64,000 bases of DNA from CAVYXF01 sp963772335 (GTDB taxonomy: Bacteria; Pseudomonadota; Alphaproteobacteria; Rhizobiales; Rhodomicrobiaceae), in NCBI GenBank assembly GCA_963772335.1, contig CAVYXF010000017.1, positions 1 through 64,000 on the forward strand, given 5' to 3'. Under the pieces are notes generated by a model that ran no database searches, had not been told where the DNA came from, and worked only from the letters and a program-made list of their open reading frames with translations. The position numbers and the translations under genes are program-made. Positions 47,415 to 57,318 of this stretch are shown here, in pieces (the stretch's first letter is position 1; the number at the start of each line of letters is the position of its first letter).

Positions 47415-48962
47415 GCTGTGTGAAAACGCCAAATCATGGCAGCGTGGGATCTTCCATCGAGGAGGGTTTCATGCATCGCTTTGTCCAGGGCGAGGACCGC
47501 GCTCAGACTTCTCTTCTGCCAGCCTCTTTGGAGGATTATGTCGATGCGGACAATCAGGCGCGGATCATAGAGGCATTCGTCGAAGCGCTGGATCTTGGCG
47601 CGCTCGGCTTTGCGATCGTGCCAGCTGCAACCGGTCGGCCGAGCTATCATCCCGCAACGCTGCTGAAACTCTACATCTACGGCTATCTCAACCGCATCCA
47701 ATCGAGCCGGCGGCTGGAACGCGAATGCCAGCGCAATGTCGAGCTGATGTGGCTGACCGGGCGCCTTGCGCCGGACTTCAAAACCATCGCCGATTTCCGG
47801 CGCGACAATGGCGCTGCGATCTGTGCGGCCTGCGCGCAGTTCATCGTCATCTGCCGCAATCTTGGCCTGTTCACGCGGCCGATTGCGGCCATCGACGGCA
47901 GTAAATTCAAGGGTGTGAACGCCCGCGACAAGAATTTCACGCGGGGCAAGGTGAAGACGCGCCTGGCTCACCTCAGCGAAACGATTGCGCGTTATCTGAC
48001 CGCGCTCGATGCTGCGGATCGCCAGGAAAGCATGGGGGTGGAATCCGGCAGCAAGCGTTTGCGCGAGAAACTGGTCCAGCTGAAAGCGCAGATGCAAAAG
48101 CTCAAGGCCTTGGAAGCCGCCGTCGACGCCGCGCCCGACAAACAGGTTTCGCTCACCGATCCTGACACGCGGCTCATGGTGATCGGCGATCGCCTGACCG
48201 GTGTCGTCGGCTACAATGTGCAGACCGCCGTCGACACCGAGCATCACCTCATCATTGCCCATGAGGTCACGAACCAGGTCGTCGATCGCGGGCAGTTGCC
48301 GAAGATGGCGGCGATGGCCAAGGAGGCCCTCGGTTTCGAGACGATCGAGGCCATTGCCGACGCCGGCTATTATCGCGGCCCCGACCTGCTCTCTTGCCGA
48401 GACATTGGCGTGACTGCGCTCACGCCCCGAACGAACACCTCCAACGCCAAAGCCGAGGGACGTTTCGGCAAGGAGGCGTTCGTCTATCTGCCTGAAGAAA
48501 ACACCTATCGCTGCCCGGCCGGGCAAATCCTCACGCACCGCTACGACAGCACGGAAGGCGATCTCACCATGTCCACTTACTGGTGCACCGCCTGCCCGAC
48601 CTGTCCGATGAAAAGTCAGTGCACGACGGGAAAGCAGCGCCGCGTCAGACGTTGGGAGCACGAGAGCCTTGTCGAGGCAATGACCTCTCGAATGGAGGCA
48701 ATCGACGCCATGGCGATCCGGCGTGAGACTGCCGAGCACCCCTTCTCGACCATCAAAGCCTCGATGGGGGCAACCCACTTCCTGTGCAAAGGCTTAAAAG
48801 CCGTGCGAACCGAAATGAGCCTGCATGTACTTGCCTATAACCTCCGGCGGATCATGGCGACACTCGGTATTGGGAAGCTGCGCACAGCGCTGGCGGCCTG
48901 AGCCAGCGGGTGCAGGCAACTCCTGTCTGCTCGATCCTTGCGTCCCGACGTTTTCACACGGG
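47415..48962 (+). mobile_element. IS1182-family insertion sequence
   Basis: Terminal inverted repeats CTGTGTGAAAACG (47416-47428) and CGTTTTCACACGG (48949-48961) bracket one intact transposase gene. The length of about 1.55 kb is normal for the family. No target duplication is evident in the bases just outside. Confidence 0.85.
47471..48901 (+). CDS. IS1182-family transposase
   Basis: The 476-residue DDE transposase reads open throughout. It has an N-terminal DUF772 domain (MHRFVQGEDRAQTSLLPASL, then PSYHPATLLKLYIYGYLNRI), the first catalytic Asp in IAAIDGSKFKGVNAR, the second in AIADAGYYRGPDLLSC, a zinc-like C-x2-C cluster WCTACPTCPMKSQC, and the Glu region RRETAEHPFSTIKASMGATH. A GAGGAGGG ribosome binding site precedes the ATG at 47471. 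It is probably functional and may have produced the 23.6-kb fragment's relatives. Confidence 0.92.
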   Translation: MHRFVQGEDRAQTSLLPASLEDYVDADNQARIIEAFVEALDLGALGFAIVPAATGRPSYHPATLLKLYIYGYLNRIQSSRRLERECQRNVELMWLTGRLAPDFKTIADFRRDNGAAICAACAQFIVICRNLGLFTRPIAAIDGSKFKGVNARDKNFTRGKVKTRLAHLSETIARYLTALDAADRQESMGVESGSKRLREKLVQLKAQMQKLKALEAAVDAAPDKQVSLTDPDTRLMVIGDRLTGVVGYNVQTAVDTEHHLIIAHEVTNQVVDRGQLPKMAAMAKEALGFETIEAIADAGYYRGPDLLSCRDIGVTALTPRTNTSNAKAEGRFGKEAFVYLPEENTYRCPAGQILTHRYDSTEGDLTMSTYWCTACPTCPMKSQCTTGKQRRVRRWEHESLVEAMTSRMEAIDAMAIRRETAEHPFSTIKASMGATHFLCKGLKAVRTEMSLHVLAYNLRRIMATLGIGKLRTALAA

Positions 48963-49098
48963 CTCGCCTCGAAGCAGCCGTATGAGGCACGCTGGCTGCG
49001 GGCATTTTTCGATTTTAGGCGGTGCCTCGCTGACCTGAGAACGTTCGTGATGCAGTTAAAAGCGGCGCGCCGGCTGTCTTGTCAGCCAAGGCGATCCA

Positions 49099-50067
49099 CT
49101 ATGCGGCAGGCCGTTCCCGAACTCTCCCCACGGTCGCATCCAGCGCCGACAGGACCGCATCCGGTGAGGTCTGATGCACCATATGGCCGGCGCCGAGAAC
49201 GCGGTACAACGTGCTTTGCCTGATGTCGCGGCTTAACCGGGCCGACTGCGCCTCGATATCAATCAGGCGATCATCTTCTCCTGCGATGATAGACACCGGC
49301 ATCTTCAACGACTTGTAACTGTCGTGGAACACTGATGCGTCCGGGATCATAAGCGCCAATTCCACCGCTGCGGCGCGAAGCTGAGAAGGCCGGACCGCCA
49401 ATTCCTTGGGGAAGCCGTCGCGGAACTTCCGTGGAACTTCAGCTGGACCGAATATCTTGCGCATCAGCAGCGGCCAGACCGCCCGGGTGAGGAGCGGCGA
49501 AATCGTATAACGAAGGAGATCGCCAATCACCGGCACCGCCGGCAGCGATAGCAAGAAGACATCGGCGCGCAGCGAGGGATAGTAATAGCCGGAGGCCAGC
49601 ACCAAGCCGCGCACGCTCTCTGGGTGTTTCAATGCGAGCGCGATGGCGACCTGAGTGCCCCAGGAGTGCCCCAGGACGATCGCTCGGGAGACGCCAATGC
49701 GCCGCAGTGCTTCATGGATCAGCTCGGCCTGAGCTTGTGGGGTCCACATTTTGTCGCGCGGACGGTCGCTATGGCCGAAGCCGGGCCGATCGATGGCGAT
49801 GACGCGATATCGCTTTGCGGCCATATCCATCAAACCACTCGAGGCGAAATCTTGGATCATGCTGCCGTTGCCGTGCAGCAAGACCAGCGCATCGCCGTCA
49901 CCGCGCTCGACATAGTGGAGACGCACGCCCTCTATATCGATAAATTCCCCGGCTGGGGGATTGTCCCGCTCCGCCTTTTTTGCAAGATAGCGGTTCAGCA
50001 CGGCCGTTGCTGCGAGCGCGCCGGCGACGGCTGCAACTACGATTTTTCCCGATCGCGCTTGCGGCAA
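49099..50067 (-). CDS. Membrane-anchored alpha/beta hydrolase
   Basis: The 322-residue protein has an N-terminal anchor IVVAAVAGALAATAVLNRYL, then the hydrolase fold: ALVLLHGNGSMIQDF (oxyanion loop), VIAIDRPGFGHSDRP, the nucleophile elbow VLGHSWGTQVA (Ser), the acid in IIAGEDDRLIDIE and the base in LGAGHMVHQTSP. The substrate is unknown. I choose a TTG start at 50067 because a GGAGG lies about 7 bp upstream and the membrane anchor follows at once; the frame stays open to 50190. Confidence 0.8.
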   Translation of the reverse strand: MPQARSGKIVVAAVAGALAATAVLNRYLAKKAERDNPPAGEFIDIEGVRLHYVERGDGDALVLLHGNGSMIQDFASSGLMDMAAKRYRVIAIDRPGFGHSDRPRDKMWTPQAQAELIHEALRRIGVSRAIVLGHSWGTQVAIALALKHPESVRGLVLASGYYYPSLRADVFLLSLPAVPVIGDLLRYTISPLLTRAVWPLLMRKIFGPAEVPRKFRDGFPKELAVRPSQLRAAAVELALMIPDASVFHDSYKSLKMPVSIIAGEDDRLIDIEAQSARLSRDIRQSTLYRVLGAGHMVHQTSPDAVLSALDATVGRVRERPAA

Positions 50068-51879
50068 TAGCCGCCTCCACGGAAGCGATCGCCTGCACGC
50101 CTGAAGGCGCGGCCCAGCGGGCGCTGCTGAACATGACGCTGCTGCGTGCTCGGCGCCTCGCGGCACACTTGACCAACGACACTGCGGCAAAGCTTGCCGT
50201 TATCCGCGACAGTCAGTCCATCTTATCGGTGGTGGCAGACCGGGCCTTGCAGCCCGGCGGCGGTGCGCCGTTGATGGATCAAGTCATTTCGGCGCGCCGC
50301 AATCTGGTAGAGGACGCACTCGGCGTGAGCGATGCGGCGCTCGCCGTCGAACTGATCGAGGCAAGCAAGGCGCTCGGCTTGCGCCGCGACGCCAACCGCG
50401 CCCAACACTTGCCCGATGGCTTGAGCGAAGCGGAGGCGACCGAATATCGATCATGTGCTGATCGCCTTCGTGCGGTGAACATCTTCCTGTCAACGCATGC
50501 CGAGCTGCCCAAAGGCGTCCGGCGGACCGATATGGCCTCGGAGGCTGCAGCCATAGCAGCAAAATTGCGGAGTTTTGAGGCGAGAGATCAGGCTTTCTCG
50601 GCGCACATGCTGGACTGGCGTTCCATTCGCGCCATTGCCAGGCAGGCTGATGCAGCGCTTGTCTATCTGTTCGCGGCTGTCGACGGGGCCGGCGCGGCCA
50701 TTGTGATTCATGGAGCCAGCCCAGATGGTGGTCGGGCCCCGGATGACGTCATTCCCCTTGAGGCATTGAACGAGCACGTGTTGTTTACGCGCCTGCAGCG
50801 CGGGCTGGACCTCACTCTCGATCGGATGACGGCGCTGATGGATACCGCCGTCCAAGCAGCCGCTGCGGAGCTTGGCTGGGCTGGCGCTTACAAAGCGTAC
50901 CGAATGACGGATCTGCCTGCCACAGCGCGGCGGACGGCCTTCTCCGTGTGGCTGCGCAAGATCAACGAGACTTCTGCATCGGCTCAATTCTACCTGCATG
51001 GTGCGTATTGCGACGCGTCTTGAAGTCCTATCCGCAAGACGGTGCGTTTTTATTGCGGACGCCCGCCTGGCAGCTATCCCTTTGCACGCCGCGAAGTCCT
51101 TGCGCCTGGCCGGCCTTGCCGGGGTAAGTTATTCTCCCTCGGCCGCGCTGCTGTCAGCAGCGCGACGGCCACACGCTGGCACCCCGCGTGTGGCCGTCGC
51201 GATGATCGCCAATCCGGACGGCTCCTTGCCCTTCGCCGATGCCGAAGCCTGCGGGTTGCGTGGCATCGTCGAAAGGGTCGGCGGAACCCTTGAACTGGGC
51301 TCCGGTCTCAAGTGGCTGCAGGACGCCATTCAGGACGCAGATCATATCGTCCTGTCAACTCACGCCGTATTCAACCCAGCCGATCCATATGCGTCGCGAT
51401 TTGTCCTCGACGCGGGGAAAGGCGGTTTGACCCTGGCCGCCCTGCTCGCCGGCGCGCTGCCCCTCGCGCGTGGCGCCTCTATCTACGCGAACGCATGCGA
51501 AACAGCCATGATCGAAGCTCGCCTCGCCGCGGACGAACATCTGGGCTTCCCCGGTGCTTTTCTGCTCGCAGGAGCGCGTTTCGTCCTGGCAAGCTTATGG
51601 CAGGTCGAAGATGTCTCCGCCGCGATATTCAGTTTAGAGATGATGAGGCGACCCGCAGCCGGAGAATGCGCGCCGGAGGCAGCCATTGCTGCTATGGAAT
51701 TTGTGCGCACGCTACAAAAGGCAGATGCAATTCAGCTTTTGGAAACGATTAAAGCTGACGCGGCCAGAGCAGATCTCGCTAGCGTGATCGAAACTGCCGT
51801 TCGGCATCTCCGCAATGGCCCTGAGACTCCGTTTGAGCATCCAATCTACTGGGCGTGTTTTGCGGCAAATGGAATTTAG
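49980..51879 (+). pseudogene. CHAT-domain protease, frameshifted
   Basis: The first frame (to 51023) gives an alpha-helical region of about 300 residues leading into a CHAT domain; the second (50998-51879) completes it. The caspase-like His is in ADHIVLSTHAVFNPADPYAS and the catalytic Cys in YANACETAMIE, with PGAFLLAGARFVLASLWQVE following. One base change near 51010-51040 separates them. Frame start 49980 gives an Arg-rich, signal-like N-terminus but overlaps the divergent hydrolase start by 88 bp; Met at 50133 avoids that. CHAT proteases often carry TPRs and work in regulated cell death; here the N-terminal part is short and may be truncated. Confidence 0.7.
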
Positions 51880-52159
51880 TCTCCGAGATAGCAGCCGGAG
51901 TAAATGGTTCCGCAAGAAGGGGCGAACAGATCGCCGGCCGGAATAGTCCAACCTCGGCCTATCGCCCATTTGTCTGCTTTCGCGGCAATCCTGCCGGTCG
52001 GGATCGAAGATCGCCGGCTTGTAATCCGGCCTGAAGCCGGCACCGGCGCGAGTCGGCTTCCCCTCCGGCAAGAGACTATGGCGGAAAGCCCGTTTCAGGC
52101 TCCGACGCACCGCTGGTTCGACAAGCCCGGCTCCTCGGCGGGACGCGATGGATACCCGA

Positions 52160-52390
52160 CTATGGTGAAGGCCGTCTCATCCGCACACCCGGCTGATCAC
52201 TGTTCGTGAATTCAACGCCAGCCATTTCGAACGCGCCTATGATGGCAGCCATGTTTGCACAATTCGGTATATGCCGGCCGCTTTCGAAATCCTTGACCGT
52301 AGATCGATCAATGCCAGCGCGGGTGGCGAGCACCGTCTGGCTCCAATTGAGAAAACCGCGCGCCGCTCGACATTGGTCTTTTGAGATCAT
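52160..52390 (-). CDS. Small XRE-family regulator
   Basis: The 76-residue protein is a single helix-turn-helix: RAARGFLNWSQTVLATRAGI DRSTVKDFESGRHIPNCANM (in parts), then AAIIGAFEMAGVEFTNSDQP GVRMR. Such proteins are common single-domain repressors in alphaproteobacterial genomes and mobile elements. It is divergent from the small gene at 52551, separated by about 160 bp that contain two TTGGTTGA/ATGGTTGA repeats. Confidence 0.85.
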   Translation of the reverse strand: MISKDQCRAARGFLNWSQTVLATRAGIDRSTVKDFESGRHIPNCANMAAIIGAFEMAGVEFTNSDQPGVRMRRPSP

Positions 52391-52550
52391 TGCCGATGAC
52401 TACGGGAGACGAAATTTCTTGTCCACCAATATGGTTGACAACTAGGTCGAGTTCACCCATTTTGGTTGAGTTCGAGACGAACGCAGCCCAGCGGGAAGGT
52501 AGAAGCTCCCGCGCTGGGCCTAACCACAACTCACTTCGTAGGAGTAAATC

Positions 52551-52806
52551 ATGGCTGAGAACGAGAATACCCCGCCGAATGGCGAGGGCAATATGCGCGT
52601 GGAAACGGTCACGCTGATCTATGAAATCCAGATCCTGTTCGAGACCGTCGTGATGGCGCTGGAGAAGTCTTAAGGCTCTGCCTGAGGCGAAGTCGATCTC
52701 CGAGCAGCTTGGGGTCGTCCAAAAGCTCGCCTCCCAGGCAGGCGAAGCACTGGGAACCTTGGGCAACGTCATCCAACGCGTTTTCCAGCCCCGTCCAGCG
52801 AATTGA
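52551..52806 (+). pseudogene. Small helical protein, +1 frameshift at an in-frame stop
   Basis: From the ATG at 52551 (AGGAG upstream) the frame reads 40 residues, MAENENTPPNGEGNMRVETV to VVMALEKS, then TAA at 52671. The +1 frame continues at once with ALPEAKSISEQLGVVQKLAS QAGEALGTLGNVIQRVF to a TGA at 52804-52806. Together they make an 84-residue, mostly helical protein. I do not recognise it. A mutation is most likely; programmed frameshifting is possible. Confidence 0.45.
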
Positions 52807-52905
52807 GGCAATCCCCAAGACTTGGCGGCGTTTGCCGCCAAGTCCACAGACCTGCCGTCACGCAGGACGGCTCTTGGCCGCAATATGCGCGACGCCACAA
52901 ATCCA

Positions 52906-54650
52906 TCATGCGCGTCCTGGAAGGCCGCGGCTCCGATCGAGAGACCAACGGACCCGATTTGGCGTCGCAATGCCTATAACAGCGCGGCCGCTGAATGGCT
53001 CCAGCGATGGCCGCCATGGCGCAAGCGTAAACGTATCCTCCCGGCGAATGATTGCCAGCCGCCCGGTTGGCGTTGAGACCGAGCTCTCGTAAATGCCGGA
53101 GATCCGTGCTCCAGGTTCCAGCGGACGATAGGCTGCCCTGAGCTCTCGGGACAGCGCATTGGCCAGACGCTGGGTTTCGCGCTGGCGCAAGGCTCCCATC
53201 AATTGCGGCTTGATCTCAAGCTCACCTGTCGAGGTTCGGTGGGCGAGCCCTTTGCCAGCCAGCCATTCGGCGCGGACGGCGAGGGCTTTTTTCAGCTCGA
53301 GCTGCGAATCCGCGGGCATGGTCGCCCAGGCTTGGGCGCTTCAAGAGCGCCTGATCCAGCCAGGTCGGACCGTCATAAGCAGGAAGCTTATTGAGCTCGA
53401 CCGTCGACAGGACTTCAAGGCGCGGCGTTCCGGTCGGCTTGCCGTTCAGCCCGTTGCCGGTGAGCGCGACAATCATGCCGCGCGACGGCACTTCGGAGGG
53501 CGCGAGCCGGCCGAGTTCGGCATAGTGGGCGCGACCATCGAGGGCGTCGATCACCACCCAGCTGCGATCGGTGATTTCATCGACCATGCCCACGCCGGCG
53601 ACTTTGCCGATGACCGGCGCCTTGCGTGTGCCGCGCTCGAAGACGGCAAGGTCGGCGGCGCCGCGTTCGATGCCGGCCTCGCGCAGTGCGCGCCTGCATC
53701 ATCTTGAAGGTGTCGGCCCGCTCACCGAGCGCGCGCAGCTTCGGCTCAAGCGCCGGATCAAGACGCCAGACACCGGGCTGGAGCTCGGAAGCAAGGCCAA
53801 GCCGGCCGAGCATCTGCAGGCGACCAATTTGCAGGCTGTGCTGCTGCGGGTCGGAGGCATGCGCGGCTGCGACAGTGAGAATGCCATCCACCGCCCGTCC
53901 GACGATCTTACGGTCAAGACGCGTCAAGCGCTCCTGGTCGACTTCCTTGGTCAATTTCCGCAGGCGCTCGATTTCGGTCTCCGGACCGAGTTCGAGGGTA
54001 ACCAGTGCCTGGGCACGCGCACGGATACCGTAGGCAATATAGTCGCGCGCCATCACCAGCTCCCGGCCGTCTCTGTTGCGGCCCCGGATCACGAGATGGG
54101 TGTGGGGATGCCCGGTATTGAAGTGATCGACGGCAACCCAATCGAGACGGGCATCGAGATCATGCTCCATCTGCGCAACCAGATCGCAGATGAACGGCTT
54201 CAGATCGGTGATGCGATCACTATCCTCAGGAGCGATGATGAAGCGGAATTGGTGCGGGTCGTTCTCGGAGCGCTGAAGGAATGCCGCCGCGTCGGCAGGG
54301 TCATCGCCAGCCGTGTAGAGCTGTCCGGCCTCGCCGTCGCGGGTGACGCCATCGCGCAGGATGTAATGGAGATGCGCACGAGCGGTTCCGAGATCGCCGG
54401 CTTTGATGACCGCATAGCGCGCCTTGACGATGACACGGCGGCCGCCCGGAGCGATCAGTCCGTTGGCGGCGCGCAGGCCGGTGCCTGTTCCGCGGCGTAT
54501 GCTGCCCGGCTTGAGGTGGCCGTATTGGCGCAAGGCGCGTGCGCCGGTGCGCCCGGCAATGCGAAGCGCCTTGGTGCTGTGGCTTTGCAGACGGCCTCGG
54601 CCGGCATCGCCAATCCGGCCGAGCTTGAGTTCCAGATCATCGTCCGCCAT
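52906..54650 (-). pseudogene. VirD2/TraI-like relaxase with DUF3363, two frameshifts
   Basis: The ATG at 54650 (GGAG upstream) reads MADDDLELKLGRIGDAGRGR and leads into the relaxase domain: VIVKARYAVIKAGDLGTARA HLHYILRDG, DWVAVDHFNTGHPHTHLVIR (the H-x-H metal site) and MARDYIAYGIRARAQ. The DUF3363 region follows in two further frames: MVDEITDRSWVVIDALDGRA HYAEL and then ALAVRAEWLAGKGLA to FTLAPWRPSLEPFSGRAVIG. Shifts fall near 53690 and 53300. Such relaxases nick oriT for conjugation; this copy would make only the N-terminal half. Confidence 0.85.
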
Positions 54651-54940
54651 TGGTGCAGCTCCATTGCCGGTGAATGGCACTGAGGTGACCCCAGGCGCCA
54701 AGACGTCAAGATGGAGTCGCGATAGGCGTTTGATTCCAGGTGACATTCAGCAACGATCACGCTGCCATGCTGCATATGGAGTCGCGCCAAGTCTTGAATT
54801 CTCAAGGACTTTCCGCCGGCTCGGCGCTCTGTCTTTATCTTGATTTCCCCGCCAGCCCGATTTGCATTCAAAATCCTCGTCAATCGGTTGCGTTCGGCTA
54901 TGCTTGTTCAGTCGGTGCGTCGCAGCCGGAACGCAATGGC
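54651..54940. other. Spacer between relaxase and XRE gene, possible oriT region
   Basis: A minus frame opens with MTRILNANRAGGEIKIKTER at 54883 but overruns the relaxase start in another frame, so I do not call it. Spacers directly upstream of relaxase genes often contain oriT; I see no definite nick-site repeat. Confidence 0.25.
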
Positions 54941-55231
54941 TCAGCGTGGATTTGTGTTTTTGCCGGGCGACGGTTCTTGCTGTTCTGACGATTTGAGGAT
55001 GTCATGCAATTCGTCGAGGAGATCGGAGGGGCGGATCTGCAGCGCGACGGCGATGTCGATAAATTCGATGACGCTCAAACGCCGCTCCCCGCCCTCATAT
55101 TTGGCGACGAAGGATTGCGGCTTGTCCAGACGCTTCGCCAGCTCGGCCTGGGTCAGGTCATGCTCGGTGCGCCGCCTGAGAAGCAGCTTGCGCAGCTCGA
55201 GCTGTCGCGGCGAGCGCAAGGTGTCGCGCAT
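54941..55231 (-). CDS. XRE-family transcriptional regulator
   Basis: The 96-residue protein has a helix-turn-helix in its first two thirds: LRKLLLRRRTEHDLTQAELA KRLDKPQSFVAKYEGGERRL (in parts), then SVIEFIDIAVALQIRPSDLL. The basic, polar tail SSEQQEPSPGKNTNPR is not conserved in character. A large perfect inverted repeat lies 43 bp upstream of its start, between it and the divergent gene at 55364, which makes it the likely regulator of both. Confidence 0.88.
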   Translation of the reverse strand: MRDTLRSPRQLELRKLLLRRRTEHDLTQAELAKRLDKPQSFVAKYEGGERRLSVIEFIDIAVALQIRPSDLLDELHDILKSSEQQEPSPGKNTNPR

Positions 55232-55273
55232 GAAAGAGGCCAGCCTGGATGTGAAGCGGCCTCAGGAAATAAT

Positions 55274-55316
55274 CCCGTTTCCGGATTATCCCATTTTAGG
55301 ATAATCCGGAAACGGG
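55274..55316. promoter_or_regulatory. Perfect 18-bp inverted repeat, probable XRE operator
   Basis: CCCGTTTCCGGATTATCC (55274-55291) and GGATAATCCGGAAACGGG (55299-55316) are exact reverse complements around a 7-bp AT-rich spacer. Each arm also contains its own 9-bp palindrome GGATWATCC, with centres 16 bp apart. It lies in the divergent spacer between the XRE gene and the gene at 55364. The layout suits two cooperating repressor dimers; a hairpin role in RNA cannot be excluded. Confidence 0.65.
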
Positions 55317-55363
55317 CAACGTGATGCGCGCCACCAGCCGGTCGGCGCGAACGGAGGAAGCGC

Positions 55364-55792
55364 ATGGGCAGGGCAATGACGCTATGCGCCTATATTGAGC
55401 GCGCAGAGGCGACGGATGGTTCGGATGGATATGTTGCCGGGCTGAAGAGTGCCGATGGCGGGGAGGTCTGGCTCCGGCTCCTGCTTCCGGCCGAGTCTGT
55501 TGAGTGCGCGGTACTGAGAAGCGCCCGTCTCTCGGTCATGCTGTCACCCAGCGGCCGGCTTGTCCTCGATGCCGAGGGGCTGAGCGAGGAAGCCCTTGAG
55601 GCCGCCGGTGCGGATGCGCCTTTGCAGGATCTGACCCTGGAGAAGCTGGTGCGCCTGTGCCTGGAGCCAGCACTCCTGAAGGGCGAAGACAATCTGCCGA
55701 AGGACCTCGATGCGCTGCATGATCAATTGCAGCGGGCTCTCCAACTTGTCGATGAGACCCGCAGTGGGCTGAGCCAGCCATCGCGATCCTGA
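55364..55792 (+). CDS. Conserved-looking element protein of unknown function
   Basis: The 142-residue acidic protein starts with GGAGGAAGCGC before the ATG. It has a beta-rich first half (TLCAYIERAEATDGSDGYVA, VWLRLLLPAESVECAVLRSA) and a helical second half (LTLEKLVRLCLEPALLKGED, DALHDQLQRALQLVDETRSG). I do not recognise a family. It is divergent from the XRE regulator and shares its operator, so it may be the regulated cargo gene. Confidence 0.6.
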   Translation: MGRAMTLCAYIERAEATDGSDGYVAGLKSADGGEVWLRLLLPAESVECAVLRSARLSVMLSPSGRLVLDAEGLSEEALEAAGADAPLQDLTLEKLVRLCLEPALLKGEDNLPKDLDALHDQLQRALQLVDETRSGLSQPSRS

Positions 55793-56264
55793 TCCCACAG
55801 CAAGTGCGCGAAGCCGAGGTTCGACGATGCTCCAGGCTGCCTCCGCGAGAAGGCGCAATATTGGCATCAGCAGGTAGGTTGATGCCGCGTGTGTCACCCG
55901 CTCATTGCGGTGCGCCTGCCGGGCTCCGCGCAACGCAAGCCCTTGTCTTGCTGGTGATTGAGCGCAATTGGACGCTTGCCGAACAGGAGATCATCACGCG
56001 AATGGCCTCATGATGTAGAGCCGGCGGCGCAAGAAACCCCCCCCCAAAAATACAAGCCTGCCCCCTCCCCTCTCTAGTGGCTGTTTTACGAAGTCGCTGG
56101 CGTAATTCCAGCTCTGACCTGCTGGTCCGGGCTATTGTCGACGCTCTCGCCAAGGCGGAGGGGCCGGAGATGACGTCTCATCCCCACTCGGCGTTTTCGC
56201 GCAGTCGGGGGCATATGCCGACAATAAATGCGGGAGACAAAGCCTCCCGCAAGAAGCAGCCCCA
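55793..56264. other. No certain gene; homopolymer tract
   Basis: A plus-strand frame ending at 56013 reads ALVLLVIERNWTLAEQEIIT RMAS, which looks coding but has no clear start or family. A run of nine C followed by five A lies near 56037-56050. Nothing else can be supported. Confidence 0.3.
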
Positions 56265-56627
56265 TCAATGTTCGCTCGGCAGCAGGATGGTGTTGTTGGT
56301 GAGGTAGAGCTGGATCCCCGTCGAGCGGGAAGTCCGTATATTCGATCTGCTTACGGAGCACCGGATTGCCGTTGCCATCCTCGCAGGTGAGGACGGCAGT
56401 GCGGTCCTTGCGGACCTCAAGCGTCCAGAGCTGAAACGGTTCGCCCGCAACCTCGCGGCTCGCCTTCTGGGCGAGAGCGATTTCGTCGAGGAGCCAGTAG
56501 GCGCGCCCTGCTCGGCGACGTATTGGGCGCCTTCGGTATAAAGGATGTGGCGGACGAGGCCGTGGCGATACCAGGTTTCGGAGCCGGAGAACTGGCGCAG
56601 ATCGGCAGGGGTGAGCGTCTTTTCCAT
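56265..56627 (-). pseudogene. DUF6876-family protein, frameshifted
   Basis: The start reads MEKTLTPADLRQFSGSETWY RHGLVRHILYTEGAQYVAEQ (in parts) and the end IQLYLTNNTILLPSEH, both characteristic of this mobile-element family. The middle is out of frame: the conserved VLRKQIEYTDFPLDG lies in a neighbouring frame near 56320-56365, and WLLDEIALAQ-like sequence near 56490. Two compensating shifts are needed. The function of the family is unknown. Confidence 0.65.
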
Positions 56628-56707
56628 AGGTGACCCTTTCCTGAGCTGTCGGGCCGCCGGGATTGGCGGCGTCGATGCCGGATCGCCTGAGCCCTGCGGA
56701 TGAGCGG

Positions 56708-56783
56708 GCGCGTCAACAGGCCAAAGGCCCGAAGCCGTAATGGAGGGTCCCTTCAGGGAGGAGGCCGTTCGGTGTTGACGCGC
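56708..56783. repeat. Long inverted repeat, intergenic element 1
   Basis: GCGCGTCAACA (56708-56718) and TGTTGACGCGC (56773-56783) are perfect 11-bp arms around 54 bp that hold further short dyads such as TCCCTTCAGGGA. It lies just upstream of the DUF6876 gene. Confidence 0.5.
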
Positions 56784-57318
56784 CTGCGCGCAGGCTCAGA
56801 AACGGCATGGAAGAGGCCGCTTCCCGGCGGTCTGGCAGGTCAGGAAAGGTGGCTGGGGAAAGATGCTGCGCCGACTTTATGCGGGCGGTCTGGCGAACGG
56901 TATGCGGTGTCGTCATGACGGCAAAGTGCTCCGGCATCCGGACGGGTTCGCTAAAGCGCGCTTGGATACGCCCGTAGGTGCTGATCGAGATGAGTGGCTC
57001 ATGATAGGCCATTGCTGCGGACGATATTCCATTTCGGTGCATGGAGGCAGTCGGCATAGATCGAACCCGACAATGGGCCCGTAGTGAATGGCGAGCCGGT
57101 CCATGCGGAAAGGCTTGGGGCGAGCATCACCGTGATCGCTCCCCTGCGGACCAACGCGCAGCCGGAACCAGGATCAAGATAGTCGCCCCTCGGTTTCGCC
57201 CAGCCGAAACAGCGCTTCTATAGAAAGGCAATCCCGCATGGCCGCGAAACTGGTCCGGTTGTCCCCGGAGCATTGGAAGGCCCCGCCTGGACCGTCCGGG
57301 CGGGGCATCTGTGGCGGC
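56784..57318. other. No gene seen
   Basis: Frames on both strands are open for up to about 110 codons but none has a supported start, recognisable motif or family. In related elements small genes occur here, so a decayed one is possible. Confidence 0.3.

Noticed and set aside
51712..52110. Minus-strand frame with GFRPDYKPAIFDPDRQDC
   Set aside because: The string looks protein-like and may be a remnant, but it overlaps the CHAT gene end and I cannot tie it to a family.
54455..54883. 142-codon minus-strand frame upstream of the relaxase
   Set aside because: Most of it runs out of frame through the relaxase N-terminus; only the first 50 codons could be real, and nothing identifies them.
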